From: Gordonia sp. 'Campus'
GTDB lineage: Bacteria; Actinomycetota; Actinomycetes; Mycobacteriales; Mycobacteriaceae
Length of the DNA stretch: 55,046 nt
NCBI RefSeq assembly: GCF_022206305.1
Contig: NZ_JAKOIW010000024.1
Coordinates: 1 to 55,046 of the forward strand
Direction of reading: 5' to 3'
Part shown: positions 16,791-24,572 of the stretch, piece by piece
How the letters are laid out: every line of letters starts with the position of its first letter
Numbering within the stretch: the stretch's first letter is position 1
Translations under genes and position numbers: made by a program
Notes under the pieces: model-generated
Told to the model about the DNA's origin: nothing
Databases searched by the model: none
The model's input: the letters and a program-made list of their open reading frames with translations, nothing else

Positions 16791-18456
16791 CCAGACCCGC
16801 GAGCAGCACCGCCGCCCACACCAGGTGCGCGCCCGTCGCGGCGGCCCGTGCGAGGGAGCCGGCCGACCGGTCCCGGGGCCCGTCCACCTGATACAGCCGA
16901 AGGTTCGGGGATTCGACGGCGAGCCGACCGTTCTCGGCGAGTTGCACCGGCGTCGAACCGTTCTCGACCAGTACCCAGCCGACGCCGAGGTCGGCCAGTG
17001 CTCGGGGATCGCCCCCGTCTGCGAGGACACGAGAGACCGCGGCGGCATGCTCGCCGGGCGGGTCGATGACCTCCCCGTCGACGGTCAGCGTCCCCGACTC
17101 CACGACCGGGGCCCGCAACATCCGCGCCGCCGGGTCGAGCGCGGGCCCGGACGCGAAATCGTAGCGGCGCACCGTGTCCGGCGGCCACAGCGCCACCGAT
17201 CCCTGGTCGGACGGCACCGCCCGGACGACGTCCCGCCAGTCGTCGGGATAGTCGACGGCGCGGACCGAACCACCGACACCCCAGGCGAGGTCGGGCAGCG
17301 GTGCGACGACCAGCAAGAACACCGCGGCCACTGCGAACCCTGCGGGCACCCGCCGCCGGGCGGCGACAGCGGCGGCAGCCACCGCGACGGCCAGGGCGGG
17401 GAGCAGCAGGATCGAGAACTTCTGCGCGTCGCGCAGGAGGCCACCGCCACCGATGTGCTCGACAACGAATCCCGTTGCCGTCCGTGCGGGTCCGAAGGTG
17501 CTGAGGATCAGGAGGATCGCCGTCGCCGCGGCGAGCACCGTGAGCGATCGGACCATCGGGTCGAGATGGGCGCGGCGTCGCCACAGGTGGACGGTTCCGG
17601 TGGCGGCGACGACCAGCAGGCACGCCGTCGCGACCGCGGCCCAGCCGATGGTGCGGCTCGCGGGGACCGCGTCGGCGTTCCAGATCCCGCCGAGCGACGC
17701 AACCGTGCCCACCGTGCCGAGCCACGGCTCGGACCGCAGGCCGAACGCCTCGACCCCCGCAGCGGTCGATGTGGTTGCGGCGTCGCTCATCACGCCGGTG
17801 ACCACCCAGGGGAGCGCGGTGAGCACCCACAGTGTCATCGCGGCGAGGACGTTACGGGCGCCGGGCCGGGTGGTGCACAGCGCCACCGCGAGGACGATGA
17901 ACGCGAGGACTGAGCCGGTCGGCGTGAGACCCGCGACCGCCAGCAGACCGCCCAGCCCCAGGAGGCCGGTGACGCCGCCCCGGTCGCGCAGATCCATACA
18001 CGCAACGATGATCCAGCCGAGGGCGGCACAACTCACCAGCAGACTCCAGTGACCTTGCAGGAGCCGTTCGGCGACATAGGGATTCCACACGGACACGAGT
18101 GCGGCCGCCACCGCGCCGGTACGACCGGCTCCCGGGACGAGGCGGGCCGCCAGACGTCCGTAGCCGACCCCGGTACAGATCAATGCCGCCGCGAGCAGCG
18201 CGAGCACGACGACCCCGCCGTCGACGACCGCCGACGTCATCGCGAGAAACCAGTCCTGCGGCACGGCGCGGGGCGGCCGGTCGCCGATGCCCAGCGTGGT
18301 GTCGGTGACGTGGGTGCGCGGTGTCGACACCGCATCGCGGTAGAGCAGGTGTCGCGGCCCCGCACCGACCAGCCCCGGCAACAGGGGAGCCAGGATCGCG
18401 ACGGTCGCACCGGTGCTCGTCGCGTACAGCACCGGCAGCAGCCGTCGGGTGGTCAC
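16699..18456 (-). CDS. polytopic membrane protein, Rv0226c-like
   Basis: This 585-residue protein has about ten membrane segments in the first 400 residues (RLLPVLYATSTGATVAILAPLL, VVVLALLAAALICTGVGYG, VAVAAAAVAARR and others). An exported region follows (YPDDWRDVVRAVPSDQGSVALWPPDTVRRYDF), then a last helix near 545-565 and a basic tail. The layout recalls GT-C fold glycosyltransferases (helices plus soluble domain), but I see no decisive Asp motif. GTG 18456 lies 14 bp after the citE-like stop, so the two may be cotranscribed. The 3' end overlaps the GT4 gene by 92 bp on the other strand. Confidence 0.8.
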   Translation of the reverse strand: MTTRRLLPVLYATSTGATVAILAPLLPGLVGAGPRHLLYRDAVSTPRTHVTDTTLGIGDRPPRAVPQDWFLAMTSAVVDGGVVVLALLAAALICTGVGYGRLAARLVPGAGRTGAVAAALVSVWNPYVAERLLQGHWSLLVSCAALGWIIVACMDLRDRGGVTGLLGLGGLLAVAGLTPTGSVLAFIVLAVALCTTRPGARNVLAAMTLWVLTALPWVVTGVMSDAATTSTAAGVEAFGLRSEPWLGTVGTVASLGGIWNADAVPASRTIGWAAVATACLLVVAATGTVHLWRRRAHLDPMVRSLTVLAAATAILLILSTFGPARTATGFVVEHIGGGGLLRDAQKFSILLLPALAVAVAAAAVAARRRVPAGFAVAAVFLLVVAPLPDLAWGVGGSVRAVDYPDDWRDVVRAVPSDQGSVALWPPDTVRRYDFASGPALDPAARMLRAPVVESGTLTVDGEVIDPPGEHAAAVSRVLADGGDPRALADLGVGWVLVENGSTPVQLAENGRLAVESPNLRLYQVDGPRDRSAGSLARAAATGAHLVWAAVLLAGLVSGVVRAVTARRRTPRGNRHTSPTTSTDSP

Positions 18457-18470
18457 GGCGCGGGAGCCGT

Positions 18471-19406
18471 TCAGAAGTGGTGGGTGTCCGACGGGGGCGG
18501 CGCGTGGACCGGGTCGTCGTCGTAATCCGACTCGGTGATGCCGTAAGCCCGTGCGAGGTCCAGGATCTTGGTCGCGCGCGCGATTCGCGGCAGATCCGAC
18601 CCGTTCCGGATCTCACCCCCGTCGCGCTCGAACTCCGCGAAGAACTCTCGCGCCCAGGTGATCTCGTCCTGTGACGGGGACAAGCCCTCGTTGACCTGCG
18701 CGCACTGACCGGGCGTGAGGCAGATCTTGCCGGTCATGCCGAACTCGGCGCTGACGGCGGTGGCCTCACTCAGTTTCAGTGCGCTCGACCCGACCGTCGG
18801 TCCGTCGATCGCGCTGGGCAGGTGAGCGGCCTTCGCGGCGATGGTGAAACGCGAACGGGCGTAGGCGAGGGTCTGCGGATTCTCGCCGAAGCCGGTGTCG
18901 CGTCGGAAGTCCCCGATCCCGAACGCGAGCCGGAAAGTGCCCTTGGCAGCGGCGATCTCGCTGATGCGTTCCAGTCCCCGCGCGGTCTCGACGAGCGCGA
19001 CGATCGGCAGGCCGGGCAGTCGCTTGGCGGTCTCGGTGACGTGGTCGACGGATTCGACCATCGCGAGCATGATGCCGCCGACGGCAGTCCCGGCGAGCGC
19101 CTCGAGATCGTCGGCCCACCAGGGGGTGCCGAAACCGTTGACCCGTACCCACTCACCGGCGCCGGGACCTTCCCCGTCCTTGGGGCCGATCCAGCGCACC
19201 ACGTTGTCGCGGGCCTCGACCTTGTCCTTGGGCGCGACCGCGTCCTCGATGTCGAGCACGATGATGTCGGCACGTGAGCGCGATGCGGACTCGAACTTGG
19301 CGTAGTGGGCGCCGTTCACCAGCAGCCAGCTGCGCGCCAGCACCGGGTCGATGCGCGAGCCGACGTCGGTCGACTCGGCATCGTAAGTGGGATTGTCGTC
19401 GTACAT
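18471..19406 (-). CDS. CitE-like HpcH/HpaI aldolase / citrate lyase family protein
   Basis: This 311-residue TIM-barrel lyase has LARSWLLVNGAHYAKFESA at the front, the Mg/CoA region ADIIVLDIEDAVAPKDKVEAR, RVNGFGTPWWADDL, the metal-binding glutamate in PIVALVETARGLERI, and the aspartate in AFGIGDFRRDTGF. Relatives cleave malyl-, citramalyl- or beta-methylmalyl-CoA. I start at ATG 19406 (MYDDNPTYD), which has GAGAG upstream; the frame extends to 19460. It resembles, from memory, Rv3075c more than the shorter Rv2498c. It is an insertion relative to the M. tuberculosis order, and substrate is unknown. Confidence 0.82.
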   Translation of the reverse strand: MYDDNPTYDAESTDVGSRIDPVLARSWLLVNGAHYAKFESASRSRADIIVLDIEDAVAPKDKVEARDNVVRWIGPKDGEGPGAGEWVRVNGFGTPWWADDLEALAGTAVGGIMLAMVESVDHVTETAKRLPGLPIVALVETARGLERISEIAAAKGTFRLAFGIGDFRRDTGFGENPQTLAYARSRFTIAAKAAHLPSAIDGPTVGSSALKLSEATAVSAEFGMTGKICLTPGQCAQVNEGLSPSQDEITWAREFFAEFERDGGEIRNGSDLPRIARATKILDLARAYGITESDYDDDPVHAPPPSDTHHF

Positions 19407-19520
19407 CAGGGTCTCTCGGTCTGTGGAGCTCTGGGGCTGGGATGACAACAGCCTTCTCATCGTTGCCTACGGACGACGGCCGGTGCAAAGCGCCTCGCGT
19501 CCGATCGGCACACTTGGTCC

Positions 19521-20708
19521 ATGCAGCAGGCGCGCCGGACGACGGGCACGGTGGGTGCCGTCGGATCGGTGGCGGTGGGGTCCATGGTGGCCAACCTATG
19601 CATGTACGTGGTGCACCTCACGGCCAGTGCTCATTTCCTCGACGTCAGCGAGTACGGGCAGTTCGCGGTGTTGCTGTCGGCGATGCTGGTACTCGGCGTG
19701 CCTGCGATGGCGCTGCAGAACGTCGTCGCCCGCGAGGTCGTGCTGGGACGCGACGAACACCGGCTCCGACGACTCGGGCTGCTGAGCACCTTCTGGGTCG
19801 TGGGTCTCACGGTCGTCGCGACGCCGCTGGTCGCCGCCCTGCTGCGCACCGAGGTGGCCACCACGGCGGCCGCGCTGGGGTCCGCTCCGCTGCTGGCACT
19901 GGTTGCCGCGGGACAGGGCCTGCTCCAGGGGCGCGGTGAGTTCCGCGTGCTGTCGTGGGTTCTCGCCGCGGTCGGCGTGTTGCGCTCGGTGCCCATCGTC
20001 GCAGCGTTCGCGGTCGGTGCCGGCCCGGCGGGCGGACTGTGGGCCGGCACGGTCGGAACCGCTGTCGCGGCGGCGGTCGTCTGGCTGGTGGTCTGGTCGG
20101 TCGTCGGGGAGGCGCGGACCGCCGGTCGAGTGCCACCGGGGGCGGTCGGGGTGCTCAGCGTGGCCCGGGCATCGCAGGTCCAACTGGTGCTGATCGTCGC
20201 CTCGTCGGTCGATCTGCTGTTGTCGCCGCAGGTGCTCGACTCGGTGGAGGTCGGGGTGTACGCCCTGGGGGCCATCGCGACCAAGGTGGCGTTCTGGTTG
20301 CCGCAGGCGATCGGCGTCGTGTTCTATCCGCGACTCGCCGACCCGGCCCGATCGCGGGCCTCGCTGCGGCAGGCGGTGACCGTCGTGGCCGGCATCGGGG
20401 TGGTCCTCACCATGCTGGCCGGGGGCGCGGGCCCGGTGGTTCCCCTCATGTTCGGCGACGGCTACGACGAGCTCGTCCCCATCCTCTGGCTGTTCGCCTA
20501 CATCGGCGCGGCGCTCGCCGTGCTCCAGGTGGTGCTGCTGTCGGCGATCGCCCGTGACCGGACGCGCGTCGCACTCGGCACGTGGGTGGTCGTCGCGGTG
20601 GAGGTGCTTCTGATCCTCACGGTGACCGGCTCCATCGTCGCGGTCGCCGCGACCGCGGCCGTCGCCGTCACCATCGCCGCTCTGGGAACATGGGCGGTCG
20701 CGCGCTGA
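19521..20708 (+). CDS. polysaccharide/lipid-linked sugar flippase-like membrane protein (MOP superfamily)
   Basis: This 395-residue protein has about 12 predicted helices throughout. N-terminal features typical of Wzx-like exporters are SVAVGSMVANLCMYVVHLTASAHFLDVSEYGQFAVLLS, and later YALGAIATKVAFWLPQAIGVVFYPRLADP. Such proteins flip undecaprenyl- or decaprenyl-linked glycans. CACACT lies six bases before the ATG, so it may be leaderless. The location next to envelope glycosyltransferases fits a glycan export role, but the partner is not identified. Confidence 0.8.
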   Translation: MQQARRTTGTVGAVGSVAVGSMVANLCMYVVHLTASAHFLDVSEYGQFAVLLSAMLVLGVPAMALQNVVAREVVLGRDEHRLRRLGLLSTFWVVGLTVVATPLVAALLRTEVATTAAALGSAPLLALVAAGQGLLQGRGEFRVLSWVLAAVGVLRSVPIVAAFAVGAGPAGGLWAGTVGTAVAAAVVWLVVWSVVGEARTAGRVPPGAVGVLSVARASQVQLVLIVASSVDLLLSPQVLDSVEVGVYALGAIATKVAFWLPQAIGVVFYPRLADPARSRASLRQAVTVVAGIGVVLTMLAGGAGPVVPLMFGDGYDELVPILWLFAYIGAALAVLQVVLLSAIARDRTRVALGTWVVVAVEVLLILTVTGSIVAVAATAAVAVTIAALGTWAVAR

Positions 20709-20772
20709 CGGTTCGCGCCCGACCCTGACCCGGCACGTTGCCGAGTGCCCGAAGTTTCGGCAGTGTTGTGTG

Positions 20773-21243
20773 ATGAGCGACAACGAGAACACACATGTCA
20801 CTGTCGAACGAACCATCGAGGCACCCGTCGACGCGGTGTTCGATGTTCTCTCCAACCCCGAGCGGCACCAGGCGCTCGACGGGTCGGGTTTCATCCGCGG
20901 CGTCGACCACGCAGACCGCATCCAACAGGTCGGCGACGTGTTCACCATGAACATGGCCGGCGACCACATGGGCGGCGACTACAAGACCGACAACCACGTC
21001 ACCGGTTACGCCAAGGACAAGCTGCTGGCGTGGAAGACGGCGCCCGCGGGTACCGAGCCCCCCGGGTGGGAGTGGCTGTGGGAGTTGGAGGCCCAGGGTC
21101 CCAACGAGACGCTGGTCCGCCACACCTACGACTGGTCGAAGGTCACCGACAAGAAGCTGCTCGAGAAGGTGAAGTTCCCGCTCGTCACCGAGCACCAACT
21201 GAACGACACCCTCGGCCGGCTCGCCGCCGAAGCGTCGTCCTGA
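20773..21243 (+). CDS. SRPBCC (START-like) family protein
   Basis: This 156-residue protein shows the SRPBCC pattern: HVTVERTIEAPVDAVFDVLSNPERHQALDGSG at the front, a central sheet, and a long C-terminal helix (EHQLNDTLGRLAAEA). These helix-grip folds bind hydrophobic ligands. ATG 20773 is preferred over GTG 20770 because CAGTGT ends six bases before it. A small inverted repeat CGAA-GT-TTCG (20750-20759) sits just upstream and could be an operator. Function unknown. Confidence 0.85.
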   Translation: MSDNENTHVTVERTIEAPVDAVFDVLSNPERHQALDGSGFIRGVDHADRIQQVGDVFTMNMAGDHMGGDYKTDNHVTGYAKDKLLAWKTAPAGTEPPGWEWLWELEAQGPNETLVRHTYDWSKVTDKKLLEKVKFPLVTEHQLNDTLGRLAAEASS

Positions 21244-21277
21244 TCGCAGGCCGGCCCTGACCGGCCGTGGTTCCCAC

Positions 21278-21335
21278 GAGGGGCATCGCTCTGCCGTCGA
21301 CAGCCCGCTGCTGTCGGCAAGGAGCGGTGCCTCTT
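21278..21335. terminator. bipartite hairpin between convergent genes
   Basis: An imperfect long stem (GAGGGGCATCGCTC with GAGCGGTGCCTCTT) encloses a second stem (TGCCG...ACAGC with GCTGTCGGCA). It lies between the stop of the SRPBCC gene and the stop of the convergent tetR gene, the expected place for a bidirectional terminator. There is no clear U-tract. Confidence 0.55.
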
Positions 21336-21356
21336 CGTCGTTTCTGCCCCGGTGTC

Positions 21357-21923
21357 CTAGCTCTCGCCGTCGGGCGGTCGGTACACCGCGGCGGTGACGT
21401 ACGCCGCGACCTCGGCATGGGACATGTGGCGGGCCGGTGAAAGCAGTTGCGAGAACACGACACTCACCATGAATTCGACCGCCGCCTCCGGAGTGGGCGT
21501 CAGATGCCGGGCCAGGGGTGAGCCGGCGATGTGGGGCACCGCCCGTTCGGTCACGATGTCGACGAGTGTCGAATTGTCACCCGACCGGATGAGCCACGGA
21601 GTGAGGATCGAGCCGTCGATCCGCAGTGCCGCCTGCAGCGCGCTGTTGCCGGCGTTGTACTCGAGAACCTCACGGACCAGCATGTGGATGGTCGCGCGCG
21701 GCTCGTCTGCGAAACGCAACCGGCTGAGCACCAGCTCCTCCAGGGCGGCGAGTTCGCGGTCGACGATGACCCCGACGAGGGCCTCTTTCGACGCATAGCG
21801 CCGGTAGACCGTCGCCCGGCTGATGCCCGCCTCGCGTGCCACCGCCGCCAACGTCAGGGCGCCCATGCCGACGCGTCGGATCACCGCATGAGCAGCTGCG
21901 ATCACTTCGTCGCCGTCGGCCAT
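21357..21923 (-). CDS. TetR/AcrR-family regulator
   Basis: This 188-residue regulator has the TetR helix-turn-helix at the N terminus: VIRRVGMGALTLAAVAREAGISRATVYRRYASKEALVGVIV. The C-terminal helical domain would bind a ligand. TAATCT is six bases before the ATG, so the mRNA is probably leaderless. It lies just upstream of pgfA on the opposite side of a repeat array, and no matching operator palindrome was recognised. Target genes are unknown. Confidence 0.9.
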   Translation of the reverse strand: MADGDEVIAAAHAVIRRVGMGALTLAAVAREAGISRATVYRRYASKEALVGVIVDRELAALEELVLSRLRFADEPRATIHMLVREVLEYNAGNSALQAALRIDGSILTPWLIRSGDNSTLVDIVTERAVPHIAGSPLARHLTPTPEAAVEFMVSVVFSQLLSPARHMSHAEVAAYVTAAVYRPPDGES

Positions 21924-21950
21924 CGCACCAGATTAGTCCGCCGGCGTCAC

Positions 21951-22040
21951 TCGCTTCGCTCCCGGCGCCGTCACTCGCGGCCCGCTCGCTTCGCTCCCGG
22001 CGCCGTCACTCGCGGCCCGCTCGCTCCGCTGCCGGGCGCC
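21951..22040. repeat. 35-bp tandem repeat, 2.5 copies, running into the pgfA 3' end
   Basis: Copies at 21951-21985 and 21986-22020 are identical; a diverged partial copy follows at 22021-22040. The unit reads TCGCTTCGCTCCCGGCGCCG followed by TCACTCGCGGCCCGC. The pgfA stop codon and its last codons (AERAGRE) are made of this repeat, so the element has probably spread into and replaced the gene end. Confidence 0.85.
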
Positions 22041-23184
22041 GGATCATCAACATCCCGGCGATCAACGCCGCGATGCCCAGGATCGCGGTCCCGATCGGCA
22101 CCAGTCGACCCCAGATGAGGATGGGTTTCGCGAGATCCGCGGCCAGATCCGACATCTCGGCCTGCGTGGTGTCGTCGTAGGTGAACGTGGCACGCATGTG
22201 CGAGAGCTCGAAGTCGGCGGGGACGCCGGGCGTGCCGTCGGGGAAGCGGTACGCCTCGTCCACCGTGATCGTGGCGTCCACGATCGTGCCGGTCTGCGGG
22301 TCGACGGCCAGGTCCCACGACGCCCGGTGGTGCAGCGTGGCGGTCAACGGCCGACGGGGCGGGCCGCCCACACCGAACCACGATGCGGGCCGGGTGATCG
22401 ACACATAGGTACCCACCGGCCGGCCCAGTGCCTCCCGCGCGAGATCGGTGTCTGGGATCTCGGCACGGAACCGCGCCACATCACGACCCCGCACCTCGGT
22501 GTCGCCGGTGTGCACCAGTGGGACGGTCCTGCGGGTGATGGCATCGAAGTACTCGGTGTCGTTCGGACCCGTGTCGAACGCCAGCAGATAGGTGAAACCC
22601 CGCCGGTCCGGCACCAGGACGGCAGCCTGGTCGCTGTCGTACTGGATCTCCGACGCCCCCCGCGCGGCGAGGCGCGGCAGCGCGTTCTTGCGATCGAGCG
22701 TCACCCGATCCTTGATCGCGCTGACAGTGGCGTCGTTGCAGGGTTGCCCGGCGACCGTGGCGTCGCTGCCCGGCCGCGGGTCCCCGGGCTCCACCTCGCG
22801 GTCGTCGAGGCGCAGGGTCTGGGCCTGGATCGACGTGCCCGCCTGCACCGTCACCCGGTGTTCGTCGGACGGTTGCACCGCGACGACGCGCTGCTGACGG
22901 ACGAGGTCGGCGTCGAGGGTGCGGGCCGAACCGGTCTCGAGCGAGCATCGGTCGAAGATCGTCGCGTTCTCGGCGGTGGCGACGGTGGTGAAGTCCGTGC
23001 TGAGCGGGACCGTCCGGAAACCTCCGACCAGCAGGGTCGGCAGGGCGATGGTCACCGCGAGCAGAAAGCTGCCGAGAAAGATCAGCGTGGGGCCGATGAG
23101 GTCCGCGGTCGACCAGCGGCGTGGGTGCGACGCGGACTCCGGCCCGGGACCGATCGACGACGAAGACATCGACGACGAAGACAT
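22006..23184 (-). CDS. pgfA: DUF3068 membrane protein, PgfA/Rv0227c-like
   Basis: This 392-residue protein has a Ser-rich start, a membrane helix (about 31-53, LIGPTLIFLGSFLLAVTIALPTLL), a large exported beta-rich domain, and a C-terminal helix (LVPIGTAILGIAALIAGMLMI): the two-anchor DUF3068 layout. The M. smegmatis homologue PgfA (MSMEG_0317) is, from memory, an essential periplasmic lipid-trafficking protein linked to MmpL3 and polar growth. ATG 23184 is chosen because TACCCT lies seven bases upstream; the open frame extends to 23385 without family sequence. The start codons lie in a 15-bp tandem repeat (SSSSM-SSSS). It diverges from the acyltransferase with 44 bp between starts. Confidence 0.82.
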   Translation of the reverse strand: MSSSSMSSSSIGPGPESASHPRRWSTADLIGPTLIFLGSFLLAVTIALPTLLVGGFRTVPLSTDFTTVATAENATIFDRCSLETGSARTLDADLVRQQRVVAVQPSDEHRVTVQAGTSIQAQTLRLDDREVEPGDPRPGSDATVAGQPCNDATVSAIKDRVTLDRKNALPRLAARGASEIQYDSDQAAVLVPDRRGFTYLLAFDTGPNDTEYFDAITRRTVPLVHTGDTEVRGRDVARFRAEIPDTDLAREALGRPVGTYVSITRPASWFGVGGPPRRPLTATLHHRASWDLAVDPQTGTIVDATITVDEAYRFPDGTPGVPADFELSHMRATFTYDDTTQAEMSDLAADLAKPILIWGRLVPIGTAILGIAALIAGMLMIRRPAAERAGRE

Positions 23185-23228
23185 GGTGGCGAGGGTACGC
23201 AACGGGCCTTGGCTACCCTGTGAGCAGC

Positions 23229-24572
23229 ATGACCAGCACCGACTCCACCCGCCCGGCTGCCCGCCCCGTCGCCACAGCCGACGCTGCCGTCCCCGCCACC
23301 GCGCGACGGTTCTACCCGCAGCTCGAGGGCATGCGGGCGATCGCGGCCATCGGGGTGTTGACCACGCACGTGGCGTTCCAGACACGCGCGGTCGAGATCG
23401 GTGTCCTCGGACCGGTGCTCGGCCGGCTCGACCTCGCGGTCGCGCTGTTCTTCGCCCTCTCCGGATTCCTCCTGTGGCGACCCTGGGTCGACGCCGCTCA
23501 CAACGGCTCCGGACACCCGTCGGTCTCGCGGTACCTCCGCCATCGGGTCGTCCGGATCTGGCCCGCCTACCTCGTCGTCGTGGTCCTGGTGATCCTGCTG
23601 CTACCCGAGGCCCAGGGCGCAGGCCTCGAGGTGTGGCTGGCGAATCTGACGCTCACCCAGGTCTTCATCCCGTTGACCCTCACCGCCGGTCTCACGCAGA
23701 TGTGGAGCCTCTCCGTCGAGATAGCCTTCTACGCACTCCTCCCGGTCCTGGGGTTCGCGCTCCTCCGGTTGCGCGGAACCCGTGTGACCTCGCGCATTCC
23801 GGCACTCGCGGCCCTGGCGGTCGTAAGCCTGGGCTGGGCCTGGGTGGGCACCTCACTACCGGTGGCCGAGGGGGTCGAGACCAAGAACTGGGTGTTCGGG
23901 CACCTGCCGTGGTTCATCGCGGGCCTCGTCCTGGCCGAGATCGCCGGTGTCCTCGACCGCGGCGGGGCCACCGGTCGGGAGCCCCGGGGACGCTGGATGG
24001 CGTTGACGATCCGCGTGAGCGCGAACCGGCCACTGATGCTGGCCGTACTCGTCGGTGCCTATGGTCTGGCGTGTACCCGCCTGGCCGGCCCGACGGGCCT
24101 CGGCGAGGTGACCGAGATCGAGTTCGCGACCAAGATGGTGCTCGGTGCACTCTGCGGATACGCCCTTCTCGCACCGCTCGTCTGCAACCCGGGCCCCTTC
24201 CGCTTCCTCACCTCGCGGGTGATGCTGGCCCTCGGCCGCTGGTCGTACGGCATCTTCATCTGGCACGTCGCGGTCCTCGCCGTGGTGTTCCCGCTCTTCG
24301 GCATCGTGCCGTTCAACGGCAACACCGTACTGGTGTGGACGATCACGCTCGGCCTGTCCGTCGGGATCGCGGCGGCCGGCTACGCCTTCATCGAGGAACC
24401 GGCACGAAACTGGTTGCGCAGCCGCGAGAATCGTCGTCGTATGCGGTCGACCGGTGATGCTCCCGGAACCGCGACGACGCCCGCGTCGTCGTCGGAGACG
24501 GCCACCTCGTCGAGCGAGGACCAGAACGTGAGCCACCACGCCGTCGACACCGCCAGCAGAGCCGGTAGCTGA
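23229..24572 (+). CDS. acyltransferase-3 family membrane protein, Rv0228-like
   Basis: This 447-residue membrane enzyme has the acyltransferase-3 motifs: FYPQLEGMRAIAAIGVLTTHVAF (catalytic-site His), LAVALFFALSGFLLWRPW, and the R-x10-R type RYLRHRVVRIWPAYLV. There are about ten helices. Such enzymes transfer acetyl, succinyl or longer acyl groups to exported sugars. Start ATG 23229 has TACCCT nine bases upstream; the frame opens at 23121 but would overlap the divergent pgfA start. The C-terminal 193 bp overlap aftD on the other strand, encoding a Ser/Thr-rich tail that looks non-essential. Confidence 0.88.
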   Translation: MTSTDSTRPAARPVATADAAVPATARRFYPQLEGMRAIAAIGVLTTHVAFQTRAVEIGVLGPVLGRLDLAVALFFALSGFLLWRPWVDAAHNGSGHPSVSRYLRHRVVRIWPAYLVVVVLVILLLPEAQGAGLEVWLANLTLTQVFIPLTLTAGLTQMWSLSVEIAFYALLPVLGFALLRLRGTRVTSRIPALAALAVVSLGWAWVGTSLPVAEGVETKNWVFGHLPWFIAGLVLAEIAGVLDRGGATGREPRGRWMALTIRVSANRPLMLAVLVGAYGLACTRLAGPTGLGEVTEIEFATKMVLGALCGYALLAPLVCNPGPFRFLTSRVMLALGRWSYGIFIWHVAVLAVVFPLFGIVPFNGNTVLVWTITLGLSVGIAAAGYAFIEEPARNWLRSRENRRRMRSTGDAPGTATTPASSSETATSSSEDQNVSHHAVDTASRAGS

